Source: Scatosoma sp045613545 (GTDB lineage Bacteria > Bacillota > Clostridia > Christensenellales > Borkfalkiaceae). Taken from it: a stretch of DNA of 64,000 bases. The stretch spans positions 1-64,000 of the forward strand of contig JAZLBD010000007.1 of the NCBI GenBank assembly GCA_045613545.1. Reading direction: 5' to 3'. Within the stretch, counting starts at the first letter, position 1; each line of letters starts with the position of its first letter. Below, one piece after another: positions 7,644-15,427 of the stretch. The notes under the pieces are model-generated. The model did no database searches and had not been told where the DNA came from. It saw only the letters and a program-made list of their open reading frames with translations. The translations under genes were made by a program, and so were the position numbers.

Positions 7644-9557
7644 TTAAATATCCAAATCGGTCGCGAGCGACGCGTTCTCTTCGATAAACTTTCTTCTCAG
7701 TTCGGGATTTTCGCCCATCAGCATCGAGAACATTTGATCTGCTTCCGCCGCGTCTTTCATCGTCACACGGACGAGCGTTCTCGTTGCGGGGTTCATCGTC
7801 GTTTCCCAAAGTTGTTCCTTACTCATTTCCCCAAGCCCTTTATAGCGTTGGTATTCGACCTTACCCGTCGCTTGCGCGTCGTAGGCAAGCTTCTCTTCCT
7901 CGGAATAGAGATAATCTTCTTTCCCCTTGCTGGTTGCTTTATAGAGGGGCGGAAGCGCCGAATATACGTGTCCGTTTTCAATCAAAGGTCGCATATAACG
8001 GAAGAGGAAAGTAAACAACAAAATACGGATATGCGCGCCGTCGACGTCCGCGTCGGTCATCGAAATAATTCTGTCGTAGCGGAGCTTACTCTCGTCGAAA
8101 TCGTCCAAAATACCGCAACCGAACGCCGTGATCATCGACTTAATTTCTTCGTTTTCCAAAACGCGGTTAAGCCGTACCTTTTCCACGTTCAAAATCTTAC
8201 CGCGAAGAGGCAAAATCGCTTGGAAACGTCTGTCCCGTCCTTGCTTTGCCGTACCGCCTGCCGAGTCGCCCTCGACGATATAAATTTCGCAAAGTTCCGA
8301 ACGCTTGTCCGAACAGTCGGCAAGTTTCCCAGGGAGCGTGGTGCTACCCAAAACCCCCTTTCTTCTCGTGAGTTCTCTTGCGCTTCTCGCCGCGTCTCTC
8401 GCTTTTTGCGCCGTGATACAGCGAAGCACGAGCTCTCTTGCCACGTTCGGGTTTTCTTCCAAGAACGTCCCCACGTGCTCGGTCACGCATTTATTGACGA
8501 ACACGCGGATCGTACTGTTGTTGAGTTTATTCTTCGTTTGCGCTTCGAATTGCGCGTCTGTGAGCTTGACGGAAACGACCGCCGTAATCCCCTCGAGAAC
8601 GTCCTCGCGGGAAAGCTTGTCGTTGTCTTTCAAGATGTTGAGTTTTCTCCCTGCGTCGTTCATGACCTTGGTAAGCGCCATTTTCATACCGTCCACGTGC
8701 GTACCGCCGTCCACCGTGCGGACGTTGTTCGCGTAGCTATACACCACTTCGCTATAACTGTCGTTATATTGAATGGCAATTTCACAAACGGTATCCCCCT
8801 CCGTTTCTTCAAAATAAACGGGGGTGGGGAATAAGAGTTCGTCTTTGCCTTTATTCAGCTCTTCCACGAACGAGCGAATACCGCCCTCGTAGCAGAAGGA
8901 ATCCTTTCTTTCTTTCCCCTCGCGCAAATCTTCGAGAGTGATGCGAAGTCCTTTGTTGAGGAAGGCGAGTTCGCGGAGTCTTCCTTTTAACGTTTCATAG
9001 CTGAAAATCGTCGTTTCAAAAATCTCGGGATCGGGCAAGAATTTTACGCGCGTGCCCGTGATATCCGTCTCGCCTACGACCGCCACGCTTCTTTGCGGTA
9101 CGCCACGGTTATACACTTGGCGATAGACCTTGCCGTTTTGGTAAACTTCCGCCTCGAGCCATTCGGATAAAGCGTTCACCGCTTTTACGCCGACGCCGTG
9201 AAGCCCCGCCGCCACCTTATAACCGGAATCACCGCCGAATTTACCGCCGGCGTTAACTTTCGTGAATACGACTTCGAGCGTAGAAACCCCCTCTTTCGGA
9301 TGAATGTCCACGGGGATTCCACGACCGTTGTCTTGCACGGTACAACTACCGTCTTTGTCGATCGTCACTTCGATGTGGGTACAATACCCCGCAAGCGCTT
9401 CGTCGATGGAATTGTCCACGACTTCGTGCACGAGGTGGTGAAGCCCTTTTTCGTCCGTCGAAGAAATATACATCCCCGGACGTTTTCTGATGTGTTCAAG
9501 CCCGTCGAGAACCTGTATCTGTTCCGCGCCGTATTCACCCTCAACTCTTTCAGCCAT
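7644..9557 (-). CDS. gyrB: DNA gyrase subunit B
   Basis: GyrB is the ATPase subunit of gyrase. The 637-residue protein shows the GHKL ATPase signatures ('EVVDNSIDEALAG', 'DNGRGIPVD', 'GLHGVGVKAVNALS'), the transducer domain, and the TOPRIM domain with 'EGDSAGGTAKQGRDR' and the metal-binding 'DADVDGAHI', followed by 'QRYKGLGEMS'. AAAAGGAGTAAAAA precedes the ATG. It is the first gene of the gyrB-gyrA pair. Its leader holds an extended -10 promoter and a 19-nt alternating purine-pyrimidine tract. dnaA, dnaN and recF, often neighbours of gyrB, are not in this window. Confidence 0.98.
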   Translation of the reverse strand: MAERVEGEYGAEQIQVLDGLEHIRKRPGMYISSTDEKGLHHLVHEVVDNSIDEALAGYCTHIEVTIDKDGSCTVQDNGRGIPVDIHPKEGVSTLEVVFTKVNAGGKFGGDSGYKVAAGLHGVGVKAVNALSEWLEAEVYQNGKVYRQVYNRGVPQRSVAVVGETDITGTRVKFLPDPEIFETTIFSYETLKGRLRELAFLNKGLRITLEDLREGKERKDSFCYEGGIRSFVEELNKGKDELLFPTPVYFEETEGDTVCEIAIQYNDSYSEVVYSYANNVRTVDGGTHVDGMKMALTKVMNDAGRKLNILKDNDKLSREDVLEGITAVVSVKLTDAQFEAQTKNKLNNSTIRVFVNKCVTEHVGTFLEENPNVARELVLRCITAQKARDAARSARELTRRKGVLGSTTLPGKLADCSDKRSELCEIYIVEGDSAGGTAKQGRDRRFQAILPLRGKILNVEKVRLNRVLENEEIKSMITAFGCGILDDFDESKLRYDRIISMTDADVDGAHIRILLFTFLFRYMRPLIENGHVYSALPPLYKATSKGKEDYLYSEEEKLAYDAQATGKVEYQRYKGLGEMSKEQLWETTMNPATRTLVRVTMKDAAEADQMFSMLMGENPELRRKFIEENASLATDLDI

Positions 9558-9580
9558 TTTTTACTCCTTTTTTCTTCTTT

Positions 9581-9599
9581 CGCGTGCGCACGCACGCGT
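9581..9599. other. Alternating purine-pyrimidine tract in the gyrB leader (possible Z-DNA)
   Basis: Nineteen bases alternate strictly between pyrimidine and purine and are almost all G/C; they contain the perfect 12-bp palindrome GCGTGCGCACGC (9582-9593). The tract lies between the gyrB promoter and its ribosome binding site. Such sequences favour Z-DNA or cruciforms under negative supercoiling; a role in gyrase control is inference. Confidence 0.5.
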
Positions 9600-9622
9600 C
9601 ATTATATTATACTGCTATCCAC

Positions 9623-9652
9623 ATTATACCACAAAAAAACAAAAAAGTATAG
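9623..9652 (-). promoter_or_regulatory. gyrB promoter, extended -10 type
   Basis: On the minus strand TGGTATAAT gives a perfect TATAAT (9623-9628) with an extended TG motif; the -35 position is a poor match in a T-rich stretch. It lies 66 bases upstream of the gyrB ATG. No other promoter-like sequence is nearer. Confidence 0.6.
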
Positions 9653-9732
9653 CGTTTGAAAGGGATTTTTGAAAACTTTCTTTTGCCCGTTCTCCACATA
9701 TTTTTTCTTGCTTTTGCCATACTACGTTTACT

Positions 9733-9891
9733 ATGATCTACGACACTTTTTGCTTTGGTTGTAAAGTTCCTCATTCCCGCTTTTCCTCCTATTCTTGCCC
9801 TACTTGTGGAAAGCAATTTTGTAAGACGTGCGCAAGGAAAGCGGGTGGAATTTGCCCCGATTGTTTGACGGATTTTGAACAATTCTGTTAA
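9733..9891 (+). CDS. 52-residue Cys-rich (zinc-ribbon-like) protein
   Basis: A short frame, ATG at 9733 and TAA ending at 9891, encodes a protein with repeated Cys pairs: CFGC, CPTCG, CKTC, CPDC and a final Cys. Nine Cys in 52 residues with CxxC spacing is hard to explain by chance and fits a small double zinc ribbon. The family is not recognised. There is no clear Shine-Dalgarno in front of the ATG, which lowers confidence. It lies between the divergent gyrB promoter and the promoter of the oxidoreductase. Confidence 0.5.
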   Translation: MIYDTFCFGCKVPHSRFSSYSCPTCGKQFCKTCARKAGGICPDCLTDFEQFC

Positions 9892-9909
9892 AAAACATCG
9901 CATCAATTA

Positions 9910-9938
9910 TTGACAATCTTTTTTTATTGTGCTAAAAT
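9910..9938 (+). promoter_or_regulatory. Sigma-A promoter of the oxidoreductase gene
   Basis: TTGACA (9910-9915), 17-base spacer, TAAAAT (9933-9938). Transcription would start near 9945 and leave a leader of about 120 bases before the ATG at 10064. Confidence 0.75.
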
Positions 9939-10063
9939 ATAGGAAACGGCGCGACCGAACCCAAAAAACGGGCGTCGGCGTTTGCGCGCGCGGGCTCAAA
10001 AAAGACGAAAATGGTTCGGAATGCGACAAAAAAAGCTACGAACCTTATGGAGGAAATAGAAAT

Positions 10064-11329
10064 ATGCAAGACAAAATTTATACAGTAGCCATTATCGGCA
10101 CGGGCGCGAGAGGCGCGGATACATACGGACGATTGATTGAAAAGTTCCCCGACCGCTTCAAGATCGTATCCCTTTGCGATTTGAAAGAGGATAGACTTGC
10201 TCGCTACGGAAAGGAATTCAACGTTCCCGAATGCGAAAGATTTACAGACGAAGACGTATTCTTCCAAAAGAAGAGAGCGGATTTAGTCGTCATCGCAACC
10301 CCCGATAACTGCCACGTTCGCCACGCGATTAAGGCGTTCAAAGTCGGCTACGATATGCTTCTTGAAAAACCGATTACGGACAAGAGAGAAGAATGTCTCG
10401 AAGTTTTGAAAGCGCAAGAAGAATCGGGCGGTAAAGCGATGGTTTGCCACGTGCTCCGCTACGCTCCCGCGTTCGTGAAAATGAAAGAACTCGTCGATCA
10501 AGGCAAGATCGGTAAACTCGTTGCCATCAACTCTACCGAACAAGTGGCGTATTGGCACCAAGCGCATAGCTACGTACGTGGAAATTGGCGCAACAGAGAA
10601 GTTTCCACCCCGATGATCCTCGCGAAATGTTGCCACGACCTCGATTTGTTGCAATACTACGCAGGTTCGCCTTGTAAGAGCATTTCCTCCGTCGGCGATC
10701 TTACCTATTTCCACGAAGGAAACGCACCCGAAGGCTCGGCGCTTCGTTGCAACGACTGTAAACTCGTCAACACCTGTCCTTACAGCGCAAAACGGGTGTA
10801 TATCGAACGCTGGGAACAAGCAGGTAAGCCAGAAGACTGCTGGCCTTGGAACGTTCCCGTCGTCGCTCCCACCACTTATGAAAAGTTGGAAGAAGCAATT
10901 GCAAACGGCCCTTACGGCAGATGTGTATTCCACTGCGACAATAACGTAGTCGATCACCAAATCACGCAAATGACCTTCGAAAACGGCGTGAAAGCAACCC
11001 TCACCATGATGGGTTTCACGGATGGTATCGGCAGAAGAACGGTCTTCCACGGGACGGAAGGCGAACTCTTCCTCTTTGATGAAGAAAATATCATTCGTTA
11101 TAAGAAGTTCGGCGGAGAAACGGAAGAATACGACGTAAAATCCCTCGCCGATAACGGCTACGGCCACGGCGGTGGCGACCTTTGCCTCATCGAAGAACTT
11201 TACGATATGCTCTCCGGCAACGCTAAGACCACCACTTCTTTGAAAGCGTCGGTGGAAAGCCACCTTATGGGGATTGCCGCGGAAGAATCCAGACTTGCAG
11301 GCGGAAAACTTATCCTCGTTCACGAATAA
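10064..11329 (+). CDS. Gfo/Idh/MocA family oxidoreductase
   Basis: NAD(P)-dependent dehydrogenase family acting on sugars or sugar derivatives. The 421-residue protein starts with a Rossmann fold ('VAIIGTGARGADTYG', GxGxxG at about 12-17) and has the catalytic 'LLEKP' at about 93-97 and 'CCHDLDLLQYY', where the family keeps active-site His/Asp. A Cys group 'CNDCKLVNTCPYSA' near residue 230 is shared with a known subset of this family. The ATG at 10064 is chosen because GGAGGAAA lies 9 bases upstream and the promoter at 9910 precedes it; upstream in-frame codons lack a ribosome site. It is monocistronic, with its own promoter and terminator. The substrate cannot be told from sequence. Confidence 0.9.
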   Translation: MQDKIYTVAIIGTGARGADTYGRLIEKFPDRFKIVSLCDLKEDRLARYGKEFNVPECERFTDEDVFFQKKRADLVVIATPDNCHVRHAIKAFKVGYDMLLEKPITDKREECLEVLKAQEESGGKAMVCHVLRYAPAFVKMKELVDQGKIGKLVAINSTEQVAYWHQAHSYVRGNWRNREVSTPMILAKCCHDLDLLQYYAGSPCKSISSVGDLTYFHEGNAPEGSALRCNDCKLVNTCPYSAKRVYIERWEQAGKPEDCWPWNVPVVAPTTYEKLEEAIANGPYGRCVFHCDNNVVDHQITQMTFENGVKATLTMMGFTDGIGRRTVFHGTEGELFLFDEENIIRYKKFGGETEEYDVKSLADNGYGHGGGDLCLIEELYDMLSGNAKTTTSLKASVESHLMGIAAEESRLAGGKLILVHE

Positions 11330-11350
11330 TCTTACATGAAACAAAAACTC

Positions 11351-11400
11351 ACCCTTAGTCGCTCTTCCCGTAGGAAATTGCGACTAAGGGTGTGTTTTTT
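11351..11400 (+). terminator. Intrinsic terminator of the oxidoreductase gene
   Basis: A perfect 12-bp stem ACCCTTAGTCGC/GCGACTAAGGGT with a 17-base loop is followed by GTGTTTTTT. Confidence 0.85.
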
Positions 11401-11644
11401 ATGAAAAGGATTGTGTTCAACGCAACTCTGCTCCCACTATTCTCTTTGTTTTACCACCTCTTTACCACCCCATAGGAACACCGCTTACCAATCGCGACTT
11501 CCCCCACTCGGCGCGCAAGATGTCCATTTTTTCCACGAAATATCACCGCGCGCCCCGTTATGGAATAGTCCTTGCCAAAAGGACGTCTCTATTTCTCTCT
11601 TTTTTAAGAGAAGATTCTTATAGCATATTTTACCAAGAATTTCT
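11401..11644. other. Intergenic stretch without a supported gene
   Basis: Between the two flanking terminators no frame has a ribosome binding site, recognisable product or convincing codon pattern. Short frames on both strands exist, but one overlaps a terminator stem and another begins in a terminator tail. No clear promoter or repeat was seen. Confidence 0.5.
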
Positions 11645-11683
11645 AACAAAAAACTCTCCCTCGGCAATTTTTGCCGAGGGAGA
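11645..11683 (-). terminator. Terminator of the large LRR gene
   Basis: A 13-bp stem TCTCCCTCGGCAA/TTGCCGAGGGAGA with a 3-base loop. The T-tract is on the minus strand (GTTTTTTG), so it serves the minus-strand LRR gene ending at 11719. Confidence 0.8.
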
Positions 11684-11718
11684 ACTCTCTATTGCGCGTT
11701 CGCGCTTTTATTTAGCCG

Positions 11719-14700
11719 TTATTCTTTATACCATTCACAATCGTAATATACGGTCGTAAAGTAGATTGCGTTAACGGTAGGCATCGAAAGATCCATTTGC
11801 ATTACCTCCGCTTGGTTTTCCTCGTGCGATTCACTCGCCGTTCTAACCCAATTCGACATATGCTTGAAGGTGATTTCCACCAAACGATCGCAACCACGGA
11901 AGGCACTCACGCCAATCGAAGTAACGTTCATACCAATCGTCGCGCTAACCATGTTCTTACAGCCGTAGAACGCGCCCGCACCAATTGAAGAAACACCGCT
12001 AGGGATCTCCACGTTCGTAAACGATTCGCAGTATGCGAACGTATAATTACCGATAGAACCCACGCTTCCGGGCAATTCTACGTTTGCCAACTTAATACAA
12101 CCGTAGAACGCGCTGTTGCCGATTTCGGAAACGCTCGTGCCGATTCTCACGCTCGTCAAATTTTTACAACCGTAGAATGCGTTGTTTCCTATCTTCCTTA
12201 CGCCGTCGCCAATGTGCGCGCTTGTCAAACTCAAACAACCAGAGAACACACGATCGCCAAGCGAAACCACGCTATTAGGAATTACGACGCTCGTTATACT
12301 CGTTCCATAGAACGCGCCTTTACCGATGGAAAGTACTCCGTCCCCAATCGTCAAGGTCTTCAATTTAGCACAACCATAGAACGCATTGTTTCCGATCGTC
12401 TTCACGCTGTCGGGAATCGTCACGCTCGTCAAATTCTTACAACCGTGGAACGCATAGTCGCCGATCAAAGATACGTTCTTGCCAATCGTCACACTCGCCA
12501 AATCCACGCAACCTTGGAATGCTTTCTTGCCAATCGTTTTCACGCTATCGCCAATCGTCACGCTCGGCAACTTGGAACACCCGTAGAACGCTTCCGCGCC
12601 AATGAAGGTCAAACTGCTAGGAAGAGAGATATTCATCAAATTCACACAATCCGCAAACCCTTTTTCCCCAATGGAGGTCACGCCGTTGGGAAGAATGATC
12701 TTCGTTAAACTATTGCAAGAGTAGAACGCTCGATAGCCAATACTCATCACAGTGTTAGGAACGGTAAACGACGTAGCAGTTTTACCGATCGCATACTGAA
12801 TAAGCGTTTTCCCGTCTTTTGAATACAAATTCCCATTGATTGTTTTATAAACCGTATTGTTTTGATCAACCGAAATATTCGTCAAATTACCGCAACCATA
12901 GAACGATTCAAAGCCAATCGTCGTCACGTTTTCGCCAATTGTCACGCTTGTCAAATTCATACAACCAGAGAACACGTAATTACCGATCGTCGTCACGTTT
13001 TCGCCAATTGTCACGCTCGTCAAATTCATACAACCGAAGAACGCGCTATTGCCAATCGAAGCGACGTGTTCACCGATTCCTACGCTCGCCAAAGCGGTAC
13101 AACCGAAGAACGCACCGTCTCCAATCGAATTCACACCGCTTCCCATAGATACGCTCGTCAAAGCGGTACAACCGGAGAACGCCGTCTCGCCGATCGTTTG
13201 TACGCTATTGGGAATTACGACGCTTAACAAACTCGCACAATGAGAGAACGCGTCGTTTTCAATCGTCGTCACTTTTTCGCCGATTTCCACGCCCGTCAAA
13301 TTCGCACAACCGTAGAACGCATAGCCCCCAATCGCTTGTACGCTAGCTGGGATAACCACGTTCGTTAAACCGGAACAATTTGCAAACGCATACGCGCCAA
13401 TCGTCGACACGTTTTCGCCAATCACGAGATCGGTCAAACCCGCGCAACCGTAGAAAGCGCCTTCCTCAATGGAAGTAATAGCGCTACCGATCACGACGCT
13501 CGTCAAGCTCGCACAACCAGAGAACGCTTCCGCAAGAATCGAGGTCACGTTTGCGGGAATCTCGACGCCAGTCAAGTTTTCACAACCGTAGAACGCTCTC
13601 TTGCCAATCGTTTGTACGCCTACGGGAATCTCGACGTCAGTCAAGTTCTTACATCCCTCGAACGTATAATCGCTAATCGAAGTTATACCGTTTCCAATCA
13701 CGGCGCTCGTTAATTTTTCACAACCAAAGAAAGCGTTCGCCCCCAACCTTAAAACGTTTTCGGGGATTTCTACGCTCTTTAATTTTTTACAACCGTAGAA
13801 TGCAAAATCGCCGATTGAGGTCACGTTTTCGCCGATATGCACCCCCCTCAAATTCGTGTAATTATAAAACGCGTAGGACGCGACTGCCGTGACCGGCAAA
13901 CCGTTATACGTTTCAGGAATAACGACGAATCTATCGTCGCAAGAACCAACACCCTCAACGGTATACGACTGACCGTCATCATTCAACGCGTAATAAAATC
14001 CTTCGCTCGGGATCCACAATTTACAGCGTGCACATTGCCCGTTCACTCTCAAGTGTTCCATTGCAGGAAGCTCTACCGTATAGGTGCAACCGCAAAGACA
14101 AGTGTACGTCAAACTACCCGCTTCCGTACAAGAGTTCATTTCAGTCGTCCCGACGAAGTCGTGCGTGTGCACCGCATTACAACCTTCGCGAGAACAAATC
14201 ACGTTGCTATTCGGATCACTTCCGACGAACAAGTGTCCGAGCGCGGATCCTTCTTCCGTACGGGTGTGCGTTTCATTACAAGCCTCGCCGGAACACGTAG
14301 CTGTTTCCGTGCCGTCCTCTTCGCAAGTTGCGTCGTCGTTCGACACGTAGTTTTCAAATCTATGGCTATGCGCGACGGATACGTCGAACGTGACGACTTG
14401 CGAACCGAGGGTGGAAACCGTAATCGTCGCTTTCCCTTCGCCCACCAAATGCAATTTTCCGTCTATGTATTGAGCAACTTCTTCGTTGTCGGATACTACG
14501 CTCAGCGTTGCGCCGTTTACACCCGTCACGGGTAGGTCGATCGTTTCGCCTTCCTTTACCCCGACAGGCGGTTCGGTGACCGCAAGTTCCGTCACGGAGT
14601 CAACGATCCCTTTCAAAACGTCTTCGTACACGCCTGCTTGATCCGCTGCAAGCAATTGTTCTGCTACTTCCAAAACGCTAGAATCAGCCCTGTTCGTATA

Positions 14701-15162
14701 TTGCACGTAAGGCATTCCGTCGATTTCGTAAGAAACGTAGCCTCGAGCTTGGATTTCCGTTGCGTATTCTTCCGAACTAAAATCCGACCCCTCGGGTCCG
14801 ACCAAAACGCCGTGATAGCGCGAATACGCTTCGTCCGCCCATTTTTGGGTGACGATGTTCAAAACAGTAGGAGTGTCGAGATTGAGTTCTCCGACTAAAT
14901 ATTGCGTAGGAATTACGAGAGTTCCAAATTCGACGTTGGTTGCGCCTGCTTCTTCCAAAGCAGTTTTCACGTTGCCCACAGCCGTCGTAAAACGGATCCC
15001 GTCCGTGCCTTCAATACGAATTTCAGCATCGCTCATCATCTCGAAACCACGAAAAGTGATTTCCTCCGCCCTTGCATTCACCGATGCAACTCCAAATCCT
15101 CCTGCGCACACAGCGCCAAGGACGAACAAGGAGAGCAAATTCTTTTTGAAGACTTTTCTCAT
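11719..15162 (-). CDS. Secreted BspA-type leucine-rich-repeat protein (1147 aa)
   Basis: Large exported protein, probably a surface or matrix adhesin-like molecule. A Sec signal peptide with basic start and hydrophobic core ends near 'NARA-EE' (about residue 32). Then come an unnamed Firmicutes surface domain ('FEMMSDAEIRIEGTDGIRF', about 38-190), a bacterial Ig-like domain (about 200-275), a His/Cys-rich linker with repeated ATCEEDG-type motifs (about 277-410), and 28 LRR_5 units of about 23 residues of the form 'IG..AFYGC.NLTSV.IG..V'. The C-terminus has no sortase motif, TM segment or dockerin, so the protein seems released or non-covalently held. The ATG at 15162 is preferred over an upstream TTG because GGGGAGGG sits 8 bases before it. 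It overlaps the stop of a micropeptide gene by 4 bases. Ligand unknown. Confidence 0.85.
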   Translation of the reverse strand: MRKVFKKNLLSLFVLGAVCAGGFGVASVNARAEEITFRGFEMMSDAEIRIEGTDGIRFTTAVGNVKTALEEAGATNVEFGTLVIPTQYLVGELNLDTPTVLNIVTQKWADEAYSRYHGVLVGPEGSDFSSEEYATEIQARGYVSYEIDGMPYVQYTNRADSSVLEVAEQLLAADQAGVYEDVLKGIVDSVTELAVTEPPVGVKEGETIDLPVTGVNGATLSVVSDNEEVAQYIDGKLHLVGEGKATITVSTLGSQVVTFDVSVAHSHRFENYVSNDDATCEEDGTETATCSGEACNETHTRTEEGSALGHLFVGSDPNSNVICSREGCNAVHTHDFVGTTEMNSCTEAGSLTYTCLCGCTYTVELPAMEHLRVNGQCARCKLWIPSEGFYYALNDDGQSYTVEGVGSCDDRFVVIPETYNGLPVTAVASYAFYNYTNLRGVHIGENVTSIGDFAFYGCKKLKSVEIPENVLRLGANAFFGCEKLTSAVIGNGITSISDYTFEGCKNLTDVEIPVGVQTIGKRAFYGCENLTGVEIPANVTSILAEAFSGCASLTSVVIGSAITSIEEGAFYGCAGLTDLVIGENVSTIGAYAFANCSGLTNVVIPASVQAIGGYAFYGCANLTGVEIGEKVTTIENDAFSHCASLLSVVIPNSVQTIGETAFSGCTALTSVSMGSGVNSIGDGAFFGCTALASVGIGEHVASIGNSAFFGCMNLTSVTIGENVTTIGNYVFSGCMNLTSVTIGENVTTIGFESFYGCGNLTNISVDQNNTVYKTINGNLYSKDGKTLIQYAIGKTATSFTVPNTVMSIGYRAFYSCNSLTKIILPNGVTSIGEKGFADCVNLMNISLPSSLTFIGAEAFYGCSKLPSVTIGDSVKTIGKKAFQGCVDLASVTIGKNVSLIGDYAFHGCKNLTSVTIPDSVKTIGNNAFYGCAKLKTLTIGDGVLSIGKGAFYGTSITSVVIPNSVVSLGDRVFSGCLSLTSAHIGDGVRKIGNNAFYGCKNLTSVRIGTSVSEIGNSAFYGCIKLANVELPGSVGSIGNYTFAYCESFTNVEIPSGVSSIGAGAFYGCKNMVSATIGMNVTSIGVSAFRGCDRLVEITFKHMSNWVRTASESHEENQAEVMQMDLSMPTVNAIYFTTVYYDCEWYKE
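11890..13880 (-). repeat. 69-bp coding repeats of the LRR array
   Basis: The LRR units repeat at DNA level with a 69-base period, marked on the plus strand by a recurring motif close to ACAACCGTAGAACGC. Two neighbouring units are almost identical: 48 bases at 12919-12966 recur at 12988-13035 with one mismatch. One unit near 12780-12860 is interrupted by a longer non-canonical segment. Confidence 0.8.
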
Positions 15163-15287
15163 ACGCTTTTCCCTCCCCAATGCCAGCTTCCGTCGTTATC
15201 CCCAAAAGGCTCGACGCCAGAAGTTCTAATCACGTCCACTGGTATAAGTAAGATTTCCGCGATTGGTTTGTTGTATCTGCGACCCAT
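15159..15287 (-). CDS. 42-residue micropeptide coupled to the LRR gene ('DVIRTSG' type)
   Basis: This short gene has all signs of expression: a consensus sigma-A promoter 30 bases upstream, a very strong AAGGAGGGG ribosome site 6 bases before the ATG (15287), and a stop that overlaps the ATG of the LRR gene (ATGA). The peptide starts MGRRYNKPIAEILLIPVDV, continues IRTSGVEPFGDNDGSWHWGG and ends KSV. There is no signal peptide or Cys. The 'Y.KP..E.....DVI.TSG' pattern resembles unannotated short proteins I recall from Clostridia and Bacteroidota; this is memory, not a search. Possible roles: leader peptide for coupled translation, peptide precursor, or partner of the LRR protein. Confidence 0.7.
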   Translation of the reverse strand: MGRRYNKPIAEILLIPVDVIRTSGVEPFGDNDGSWHWGGKSV

Positions 15288-15316
15288 ACAACCCCTCCTT
15301 TTTTTTATACGATTTT

Positions 15317-15345
15317 ATTATATCATATCTTTGTATTTTTTTCAA
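15317..15345 (-). promoter_or_regulatory. Sigma-A promoter of the micropeptide-LRR operon
   Basis: TTGAAA (15340-15345), 17-base spacer, TATAAT (15317-15322) on the minus strand. The layout matches the promoter of the adjacent LRR lipoprotein gene at 16181-16209. Confidence 0.8.
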
Positions 15346-15356
15346 GGGTTTTTTAT

Positions 15357-15400
15357 AAAAAATCTCCCTTTTTGAAGTTTTTCAAAAAGGGAGATTTTTC
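15357..15400 (-). terminator. Terminator of the LRR lipoprotein gene
   Basis: A long A/T-flanked stem, AAAATCTCCCTTTTTGAA against TTCAAAAAGGGAGATTTT, with a 4-base loop and a T-rich tail on both strands. It lies just downstream of the gene ending at 15428 and immediately upstream of the next minus-strand promoter. Confidence 0.8.
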
Positions 15401-15427
15401 GTCAAGCAATTCCTTTTTTCGTCATTT

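Noticed and set aside
9615..9700. DnaA-box-like sequences (CTATCCACA, TTCTCCACA) upstream of gyrB, as possible oriC
   Set aside because: Only two near matches, not clustered, with no AT-rich unwinding region, and no dnaA or dnaN nearby. Similar single matches occur elsewhere (for example near 42171).
11485..11667. 60-codon minus-strand frame downstream of the LRR gene
   Set aside because: It begins inside a terminator stem, has no ribosome site and no recognisable pattern.
12840..13160. CRISPR-like regular repeats
   Set aside because: The 69-base periodicity is coding and in frame; it encodes LRR units. No spacers, and no cas genes in the window.
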